NCBI GenBank assembly: GCA_910578815.1
Contig: CAJTSE010000001.1
Coordinates: 62,001-126,000 of the forward strand
DNA from: an uncultured Acetatifactor sp.
Lineage (GTDB): Bacteria; Bacillota; Clostridia; Lachnospirales; Lachnospiraceae
Reading direction: 5' to 3'
DNA: 64,000 nt
The notes under the pieces are model-generated. The model worked only from the letters and a program-made list of their open reading frames with translations. It searched no databases and had not been told where the DNA came from. Each line of letters begins with the position of its first letter. Position 1 is the stretch's first letter. Shown one piece after another: positions 58,287 through 64,000 of this stretch. Both the position numbers and the translations under genes were made by a program.

Positions 58287-59891
58287 CTATAATACCCTCA
58301 GCAGCTGCCCCAGCGCATTCAGCAGCTTTCCTCCTGGAATTACCTCCAGCTCCTGCTCCCTGAAATTGCGGAACAGCAACAGGCCGGTCCAGTACAAAGC
58401 CCCCGACACTGCCAAACAGAAAATCATTGTTACGAGATTTCCCAGATGAGGCGTCAGAACCTTTCCCAGCATCATACCGGTAAAACCTGCCACACAGGCC
58501 GCCGCCACAGGCACCACCAGCACATAAAGCCAGTCCATTTTTTGCCGGAACACGCGGTATGTAAACATTGCCAGCAGGATGCAAAACACCCCGCCTGCCA
58601 TCATTCCTCCATAAACAAGAGAAAGGATTCCTGTCTTTCCGGTACCCAAAAGCACCGTAACCATAACCACATACAGTAAATCCGCTGCCGCTGCCGCCCC
58701 CATAACAATGTACTTTTTCCCGGTCAGAATCAAAAGCCTTGCAAAATATAAGGACAATGCTGCCGGCAGCACAATGATCCCGCCTCCCTTTAGCATTTTT
58801 GCCGCCAACGCCGCCTGTTCCCCGCCAAAAACCGCCCCAAGCTGATCCGCCATCACAATGGCAAATGCGGATAAAAAGGCGCCCTGTACTACGCCGATAT
58901 GAACACCGCTTTGAAACATATTCCTGGCAAACCGGGCTTCCTCCTTTCGCAGCAGATTGACCGTATTCGCACACATAGGAAGCAGAGACAGCCAGACCAG
59001 ACCCACGGCAATACCGCAGACCACACCGTATACCGCAAGATAGAGCCCGTATTCTAAAGCTGCCGTATCACTGCCGCTGTCCCCCTTCTGCCAAAGCATC
59101 ATGCCAAGCGGCACAAATAGGACTGCAAGAAACATCATCCCGACCTGTGCTCCCCTGTTTACGCTAAGAATCCGGATGCTGTCAAACAACGAATCCGTAA
59201 CCCGCATTCCCTCCTGAAAATTTCTTTTCTCTTTTCTTCCGCTTAGCTTGAAGATCAAAAGCAAAAAAAGTGCCACGATCACTTCCGACAATGTGACCGC
59301 AATCGCTATGCCAATTCCGCCATACATAGAGGTAAAATTTTCATGAGCAAGAAGACGGCTCACCTTACTGCCATAATTTCCCAGCAGCTTGCAAAACGAC
59401 ACACTGAATATCAGGATGAGTATCTGCCGTAAAATATCCACTGCCGCCACCGGAAGCTCCGCCCCTGCTCCTCTGGAGCAGCCCGCAAGAAACGATGACA
59501 TGGAACGCAGGAACACGGCCGGTGCAAGAATCATTAGAATAGCGGAACTGTACTGCATTTTAAACAGCCCGGTCGTAATTTTCTCTGCCCAAAGAAACAG
59601 CACTGCCGTCCCAAGGAAACCTGTTGCCGCCTGCAGAATCAAGGCATTTCTGCGCATGGCTGCCGCATTTCTATACTGCCCCTTTGCCCCCCGAAGGCGC
59701 AATATCCGGCCAAGGACATTGGACACGCCGCCGCTTGCCGCTATACATACAAGAGCATAAATCTCCACCGCAGCCGCCACGTAAGCCGCACCGTTATATC
59801 CCGCCAAACGCGCAGCCACCGTCAGCGTAATCAACGCCAGAACTGCCGATACTGCCTGTGCCTGTCTTCTCCTTACTTCTGCCTGATTCAT
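58287..59891 (-). CDS. Polytopic membrane protein, MurJ/SpoVB-like flippase superfamily
   Basis: A 534-residue protein with about 12-14 hydrophobic helices. RILRLRGAKGQYRNAAAMRRNALILQAATGFLGTAVLFLWAE and FLRSMSSFLAGCSRGAGAELPVAAVDILRQILILIFS fit the oligosaccharidyl-lipid flippase/MATE fold, closest to SpoVB/MurJ-like proteins. It probably moves a lipid-linked wall or spore-cortex precursor; the substrate is unproved. It follows ybeY by 38 nt in the sporulation-linked minus-strand run. Confidence 0.85.
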   Translation of the reverse strand: MNQAEVRRRQAQAVSAVLALITLTVAARLAGYNGAAYVAAAVEIYALVCIAASGGVSNVLGRILRLRGAKGQYRNAAAMRRNALILQAATGFLGTAVLFLWAEKITTGLFKMQYSSAILMILAPAVFLRSMSSFLAGCSRGAGAELPVAAVDILRQILILIFSVSFCKLLGNYGSKVSRLLAHENFTSMYGGIGIAIAVTLSEVIVALFLLLIFKLSGRKEKRNFQEGMRVTDSLFDSIRILSVNRGAQVGMMFLAVLFVPLGMMLWQKGDSGSDTAALEYGLYLAVYGVVCGIAVGLVWLSLLPMCANTVNLLRKEEARFARNMFQSGVHIGVVQGAFLSAFAIVMADQLGAVFGGEQAALAAKMLKGGGIIVLPAALSLYFARLLILTGKKYIVMGAAAAADLLYVVMVTVLLGTGKTGILSLVYGGMMAGGVFCILLAMFTYRVFRQKMDWLYVLVVPVAAACVAGFTGMMLGKVLTPHLGNLVTMIFCLAVSGALYWTGLLLFRNFREQELEVIPGGKLLNALGQLLRVL

Positions 59892-59929
59892 CCTTTGTAC
59901 CTGCCTTATTCCCGAACAAATGAAGACTT

Positions 59930-60445
59930 TTATGTTTCCTCATTTTCTGTGCGTCTTATTCCGATTCGTTCCAGTACCTCTCTCTGTTTTTTCTCCATCA
60001 CTGCCGCCTCCTGCTCTTCCATATGATCATATCCGCACAGGTGAAACATGCTGTGCGCCACCAGAAAAGCAAACTCCCGGCGCAGACTGTGACCATACTC
60101 CTTTGCCTGCAGTTTTGCCTGATCCGCTGAAATCATAATGTCTCCCAGGATCAAATCCCCCGAATCGGGATCAAAATAATCTGCCTTCCTGCAATCCTCC
60201 ACATGAAATTCTCCCTCATGTTCAAAATCCAGATTAGGAAAGGACAATACATCCGTCTCCCGGTCAATCCCTCTGCACTGGCGATTCAGTTCTCTTATAC
60301 CTGCATTGTCGGTAATTACCAGCGATACCTGTACCTCATAAGGACATTTTACTTCTTCCAGCACTGCATGGCACACTGTTTTTGCCGTCTCTTCCACATC
60401 AAAGGGAAAATCTTCTCCCGACTCATTCTCAATGTAAAAAGTCAT
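59930..60445 (-). CDS. ybeY: rRNA maturation endoribonuclease YbeY
   Basis: A zinc-dependent RNase involved in 16S rRNA 3' maturation and ribosome quality control. The diagnostic AHSMFHLCGYDHMEEQE carries H-x3-H-x5-H near residue 130, and NRQCRGIDRETDVLSFP lies near 58. 171 residues is typical. GGAGG lies 13 nt before ATG 60445; the gene overlaps the end of the preceding gene by 17 nt. Confidence 0.95.
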   Translation of the reverse strand: MTFYIENESGEDFPFDVEETAKTVCHAVLEEVKCPYEVQVSLVITDNAGIRELNRQCRGIDRETDVLSFPNLDFEHEGEFHVEDCRKADYFDPDSGDLILGDIMISADQAKLQAKEYGHSLRREFAFLVAHSMFHLCGYDHMEEQEAAVMEKKQREVLERIGIRRTENEET

Positions 60446-61607
60446 AATAAAGCTTTTCCTCCTTAAAGACCTGCTGCATGGTACGAAGCTCACCTACGGA
60501 TATATTACATTTATCAAAAGTTTTGTCTTTAAACAGTCTGCTAAAAATATCATCTACCAGCCTGTCAAAGTTTACCTGAGCCTGTCCGTCCTCTGCATAC
60601 GCCGCCTTTACGGAGGTCACAATCATATCAGAACAATACAACACCGCCGTCTCTTTCTTTTTCATTCCCGTATTCCGATTCCGGTAATCCAGCAGAATCT
60701 CCCTGGCGGAAGGCGGGAATTGTTTGTCCTCCAGCATCTGCGTCAGCTCGCCGCCCAGCCGGTAATAATATCCGGCACTTTTCAGCGCATCCACATCCAG
60801 CCCCAGGCGCTTCCCAATGCGCTCGCAAAAATATGTGGTGTGGACACAGTGCATGTATTCGTTTCTGTCCCGTTCCCTCAACCGAGCAATCACGGGATTT
60901 TCCGAGTCGATTATATCCAGATATTTCTCCCGGTGCCGGTAAACCACCACGGAAGAAAATACTTTCAAACAACCCAAAAGCAAAATACTGCTGACAATCA
61001 TATTTGCCACGGGAATCACAAATATTTCGAAGTCCGGTCTTGCATTAGCCACCAGCACCACATTTGCGGTCTCACAGACCAGCAGACAAAGAACAGACAA
61101 AAACAAGGGGATACCAATCTTAAAATCCTCCCCCAGATGCCTAAACAGTGTCACCGCAAACACACCACAGACAAAATACAGAGCAAATCCTCCCACATCG
61201 CAGCCGCTTAGCAGAACCGAAGCCAAAAGCAGAGATGCAGCGGACAAAATTCCCACGCTCATGCTGCTGAAAAGGGAAAGCATGATAAAGACAAGCAGAA
61301 AAGGCCACCCTCCCACAGGTAAAAAGCCACAGGCAAAGGCCACCGCAAGTCCGATTCCCAAGCAAAGGAAAAAGCGGAAAATGTGATCCCCATTATCGTA
61401 ATCCAGGCCGTCATGGATATATTCCCTGCGAAGATGAAAACAGACAGCCCCCAAAACAAAAAGCATCGTCACACAATTTCCTAACAGCCTGTCCTCCGGC
61501 TGTCGCCTGATCAGGCCCAATACTCCCATTCCCAAGGTTCCCGTTATAATAATCATCAACTCGGCAAGGAAAAATTTCCAGCCGGCTTTTCTCTTATTTT
61601 CTTCCAT
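60429..61607 (-). CDS. Degenerate PgpH-like membrane protein (7TM plus broken HD domain)
   Basis: A 392-residue protein in the slot between phoH and ybeY where Firmicutes normally encode PgpH (YqfF), a cyclic-di-AMP phosphodiesterase. About six or seven helices (residues 12-215) precede a cytoplasmic domain with NEYMHCVHTTYFCERIGKRLGLDVDALKSAGYYYRLGG, which aligns with the PgpH segment ending YHDIGK. The HD dyad is replaced by YR and later metal His residues are missing (REILLDYRNRNTGM). The N-terminal extracellular domain of PgpH is absent; full-length PgpH is about 700 residues. It overlaps phoH by 14 nt and ybeY by 17 nt, so it is still tightly embedded in the operon. Confidence 0.82.
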   Translation of the reverse strand: MEENKRKAGWKFFLAELMIIITGTLGMGVLGLIRRQPEDRLLGNCVTMLFVLGAVCFHLRREYIHDGLDYDNGDHIFRFFLCLGIGLAVAFACGFLPVGGWPFLLVFIMLSLFSSMSVGILSAASLLLASVLLSGCDVGGFALYFVCGVFAVTLFRHLGEDFKIGIPLFLSVLCLLVCETANVVLVANARPDFEIFVIPVANMIVSSILLLGCLKVFSSVVVYRHREKYLDIIDSENPVIARLRERDRNEYMHCVHTTYFCERIGKRLGLDVDALKSAGYYYRLGGELTQMLEDKQFPPSAREILLDYRNRNTGMKKKETAVLYCSDMIVTSVKAAYAEDGQAQVNFDRLVDDIFSRLFKDKTFDKCNISVGELRTMQQVFKEEKLYYDFLH

Positions 61608-62616
61608 ATTTTTCTCTGCTTTTGCCGTAATCCGAGGAACTGCCCCGTTTCCTTGACTGTTCCTTTACCTCATAGTCTTCATATGCCTTTACGATCTTCT
61701 GTACAAGAGGATGTCTCACCACATCCTTGCTGGTCAAATTGCAGAATTCAATATCCTCTATTTTCCCCAGGACCCTTGCAGCAATATCAAGCCCTGACAT
61801 CGTTCCGGGCGCAAGGTCCTTCTGTGAGGCATCTCCGGTGATCACTACCTTTGAGCCGAAGCCGATACGGGTCAAAAACATCTTCATCTGAGCCGGCGTG
61901 GTATTCTGAGCTTCGTCCAAAATGATGTAAGCGTTATCCAGCGTCCGCCCTCGCATATATGCTAACGGCGCCACTTCGATCAGACCCTTCTCCATGTTTT
62001 TGGCAAAACTTTCCGCCCCCATAATCTGATACAGGGCATCGTAAAGAGGACGCAGGTAAGGATCTACCTTACTCTGCAGATCTCCCGGCAGAAATCCCAG
62101 CTTTTCTCCTGCCTCTATGGCCGGCCTTGTCAGGATGATTCTGCCCACCTCATCATTCTTAAAAGCCGTAATAGCCATAGCCATGGCAAGATATGTCTTT
62201 CCTGTCCCTGCAGGTCCCAGTCCGAACACAATCATATTTTTCCGGATAGCATCCACATACATCTTCTGCCCCAGGGTCTTTGGTTTAACCGGTTTCCCGT
62301 TCACCGTATGACAGATACAGTCTGTGTCGATCTCTGTAATCACATTTTCTTTTTCTTCCATTCCCATCGTAATCGCGTAATCTACGCTCTGCTCCTCTAT
62401 TTCATTTCCCCGGCCGGCAAGGATAGTCAACTGCTTTAACACTGCCGCCGCCTTTTCCACCATATCTTCTCTTCCGGCGATGATTACTCCGCCGTTTCTG
62501 TCTATGACCGAAACACCGAAATCCCGCTCCAGCTTTTTCACATAGGCATCCTGCATACCGAATATCTTCTGCATATGTTCCGCTCCCATGTCAAGCCTAA
62601 TTGAATATTCACTCAT
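61594..62616 (-). CDS. phoH: PhoH family ATPase
   Basis: A 340-residue cytoplasmic ATPase. A KH-like N-terminal part (about 1-75, DRNGGVIIAGREDMVEKAAAVL) precedes the PhoH P-loop IVFGLGPAGTGKTYLAMAMAI near 133 and Walker B AYIILDEAQNTTPAQMKMFLTRIG near 230, then VVITGDASQKDLAPG. The family is linked to RNA metabolism and stress. The start overlaps the yqfD stop in ATGA, and the usual partner ybeY follows one gene later. Confidence 0.95.
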   Translation of the reverse strand: MSEYSIRLDMGAEHMQKIFGMQDAYVKKLERDFGVSVIDRNGGVIIAGREDMVEKAAAVLKQLTILAGRGNEIEEQSVDYAITMGMEEKENVITEIDTDCICHTVNGKPVKPKTLGQKMYVDAIRKNMIVFGLGPAGTGKTYLAMAMAITAFKNDEVGRIILTRPAIEAGEKLGFLPGDLQSKVDPYLRPLYDALYQIMGAESFAKNMEKGLIEVAPLAYMRGRTLDNAYIILDEAQNTTPAQMKMFLTRIGFGSKVVITGDASQKDLAPGTMSGLDIAARVLGKIEDIEFCNLTSKDVVRHPLVQKIVKAYEDYEVKEQSRKRGSSSDYGKSREKYGRK

Positions 62617-63833
62617 TGATTCTCAGTTTCTCCAATAATGATCTTTTGAGTAGCAACGCTGTCCCCCACCGGCTCCCTCACAAGGAACTGCCCTGTAATG
62701 ACCCATGATTTGCCGCTTAACTCTATTTTAACATCTTTTTCAATAATTTGTACCCCTTTTTCTTCTAAACTTGCAAGAAATGTAATTAATTTTTCTTTTA
62801 ACTGCTCTTCTGCCTCTTCTTTGGAATATTTGTACTCCACATTCATGTACTCCCTGTAGGTGCAGGAACCCTTGTAAACAGGTATGGAAAGCTTCTCAAA
62901 AACCAGGGGCCTGCTCTCTCTGATCACGCTGTCATACACCAGAAACGGACGTTCTTCGGGTATCTTCCACTGATGCTCGCCAAGCCTCAAATAAAATCTG
63001 GTCTTTTCCCGCCCGGTATATTCTTTCTTTATGTAATCCAGCGGAAGACTGGCGTTAAAATCCCTTGTATGTTCTAAAATAATATCCGCGTCCGCATCCA
63101 CATAAATATATTCCCTCACTGTAGCATCGTCATTATAAACCGGTACTCTGCCTTCCACCAGCGTATCTCCCGCCTCAACCGTATCACCTGCCGCTACCAG
63201 CGGAACTCCGCTGCGAACAACGATGGAAACTACAGTTCCCCCGTGAGGTGAAACAAGATCTTTGCCTGTCTCTTCTTTTTCCTGTTCCGTAATAATCGGT
63301 GCATCGTTCTCTTTTATATCAATCAGCAGACTCGTACCGGACAGTCTGGCAGAAGCCCATGTAACCTCAGGAAAACTCCGGCGAATCTCCTTCTCCAGAT
63401 TCTCAATGTCCAGCTCTTTTCTTTTCATGCCGACAATCACATTATTTCCTTTTAAAAAGCTTTGAAACATATCATCGGTAATCCGATAATTACCTGAAAC
63501 TTCAATATTCCAAATAAACAGGGAAGACCACATCCAGAAAAAAACGGCAAGCAGCAAACCGGCCACAAATACCTTTCTCTTTAACAGCTTGGGCAGAAAA
63601 AAAGGCAGCCCATATCGCTCCAATATGGCTACCTTTGTTCCCGTCTTTCTAACAATAGGCTGCAGCGCCCGAAAACTTTTCAAATTGATGTTCATGTAGT
63701 AGACATCCCCTTCCCTGACAATCTGCCAGAGAAGGATGCCCTTATTACTGCACAAATTCATAAACCGTTCCGGTGAAAATCCGCTGACGCGGATGCGCAG
63801 ATAACCCCTGATATATTTTAAAAATTCTATCAT
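62613..63833 (-). CDS. yqfD: Sporulation protein YqfD
   Basis: A 406-residue membrane protein of the Firmicute sporulation set. The N-terminal domain (IEFLKYIRGYLRIRVSGFSPERFMNLCSNKGILLWQI) is followed by one transmembrane helix (KVFVAGLLLAVFFWMWSSLFIWNIEV, about 92-117) and an outer domain with repeated beta-rich segments (GGTVVSIVVRSGVPLVAAGDTVEAGDTLVEG). It acts in the mother cell envelope in stage IV sporulation. CGGAGGG precedes ATG 63833. It is coupled to phoH. Confidence 0.95.
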   Translation of the reverse strand: MIEFLKYIRGYLRIRVSGFSPERFMNLCSNKGILLWQIVREGDVYYMNINLKSFRALQPIVRKTGTKVAILERYGLPFFLPKLLKRKVFVAGLLLAVFFWMWSSLFIWNIEVSGNYRITDDMFQSFLKGNNVIVGMKRKELDIENLEKEIRRSFPEVTWASARLSGTSLLIDIKENDAPIITEQEKEETGKDLVSPHGGTVVSIVVRSGVPLVAAGDTVEAGDTLVEGRVPVYNDDATVREYIYVDADADIILEHTRDFNASLPLDYIKKEYTGREKTRFYLRLGEHQWKIPEERPFLVYDSVIRESRPLVFEKLSIPVYKGSCTYREYMNVEYKYSKEEAEEQLKEKLITFLASLEEKGVQIIEKDVKIELSGKSWVITGQFLVREPVGDSVATQKIIIGETENQ

Positions 63834-63860
63834 AGATAAGCCCTCCGTGCCGAATCCTTT

Positions 63861-63908
63861 CACCCTTCCCGTCATGCCGGCGCAGCCAGCACAAACAATA
63901 CGTGAAAC
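63861..63908 (-). repeat. Module B copy in the yqfC-yqfD spacer
   Basis: CACCCTTCCCGTCATGCCGGC-GCA-GCCAGCACAAACAATACGTGAAAC repeats the module B layout: CTTCC, a hairpin beginning ATGCCG, then ACAAACAAT and CGTGAAAC. It fills most of the 96-nt spacer. Confidence 0.6.
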
Positions 63909-63929
63909 TCCGTGACTTTATACAAACCG

Positions 63930-64000
63930 CTAAATATATCTGACGCAGGCAATACAGCCGCTGATCTTCATATCTTCATTCGTATAATAGTCAATGGACA
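63930..64000 (-). CDS. yqfC: Sporulation protein YqfC (3' end only)
   Basis: The last 23 codons, reading SIDYYTNEDMKISGCIACVRYI then TAG, match the YqfC C-terminus (acidic stretch, MKI-G-I, hydrophobic end). Position directly before yqfD is the standard order. The rest lies beyond the window. YqfC is a small membrane-associated stage IV sporulation protein. Confidence 0.8.
   Translation of the reverse strand, partial: SIDYYTNEDMKISGCIACVRYI

Noticed and set aside
58279..58974. Gly-rich minus-strand frame of 231 codons
   Set aside because: Frame-shifted shadow of the flippase-like gene.
1..64000. CRISPR arrays, transposase genes, phage genes, rRNA
   Set aside because: No regular repeat-spacer pattern, transposase motif, phage structural gene or rRNA sequence was found.

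Overview
The window looks like a chromosomal segment of a spore-forming, Gram-positive member of the Clostridia, most likely Lachnospiraceae. The evidence is a sporulation pair (yqfC-yqfD) joined to phoH and ybeY, DUF1292, DUF896 and DUF5662 proteins, an RsgI-type anti-sigma factor, glycogen genes, strong purine-rich Shine-Dalgarno sites, and no outer-membrane genes. About 56 protein genes and one tRNA are supported. Most genes lie on the minus strand in long directons, and both ends cut a gene (a GH36 alpha-galactosidase at the left, yqfC at the right). No phage, insertion sequence with a transposase, or CRISPR array is present.

Layout. 1-10.4 kb: alpha-galactosidase, a left-handed beta-helix protein, topoisomerase III, a DUF234-type ATPase, a PAS-GGDEF-EAL regulator, asd, argH and an orphan HExxH protein. 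10.6-12.4 kb: a NitT/TauT-type ABC ATPase and permease without a binding protein, then tRNA-Thr(CGT) with its promoter and terminator. 12.5-17.9 kb: MscS channel, glgB with an odd Lys/Glu repeat tail, a DUF1015 protein and a small orphan. 18-24.3 kb: an orphan solute-binding lipoprotein, a small Cys-containing secreted protein, a kinase-like protein, serA and serC. 24.4-33.3 kb: L,D-transpeptidase, ilvB, ilvD, leuB, yajC, tgt and a VanY-type carboxypeptidase. 33.6-38.9 kb, largely plus strand: aroC, a Nudix-HIT fusion, a lactonase-like propeller (minus), then a secreted calcium-repeat protein, an ECF-like sigma factor and its RsgI-like anti-sigma factor. 39-47.5 kb: a Gly/Cys-rich protein, DUF5662, a GH13 pseudo-enzyme, a CapA-like protein, an NlpC/P60 hydrolase, DUF1292 and a UvrD-type helicase. 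47.5-54.4 kb: gltX, ppa, an aldose-epimerase-like protein and proB-DUF896-formyl-THF cyclo-ligase-proA. 54.4-64 kb: two flavoproteins, a membrane-anchored orphan, a MurJ/SpoVB-type flippase, ybeY, a degenerate PgpH-like protein, phoH, yqfD and yqfC.

The main unexplained signal is between genes. Several spacers are mosaics of the same hairpin-rich modules (called A, B and C here). Module C is 99 nt long, 96/99 identical in front of gltX and the epimerase gene, and supplies their ribosome binding sites. Module A is a long stem whose two arms change together between copies. Module B is a G/C hairpin with fixed flanks, seen four times; in one place the A/B material encodes the end of argH. A 203-bp inverted-repeat element with an exact 8-bp flanking duplication sits inside one such spacer and looks like a MITE. 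Among proteins, the strongest oddities are a glycogen-debranching homologue that has lost its catalytic residues, a PgpH homologue that has lost its HD dyad and extracellular domain, a Nudix-HIT fusion whose best start codon is ACG, and the secreted-protein/sigma/anti-sigma operon.

Gene calls rest on reading translations and known family motifs; no database search was possible. Start codons were chosen by Shine-Dalgarno spacing and are stated where they matter.
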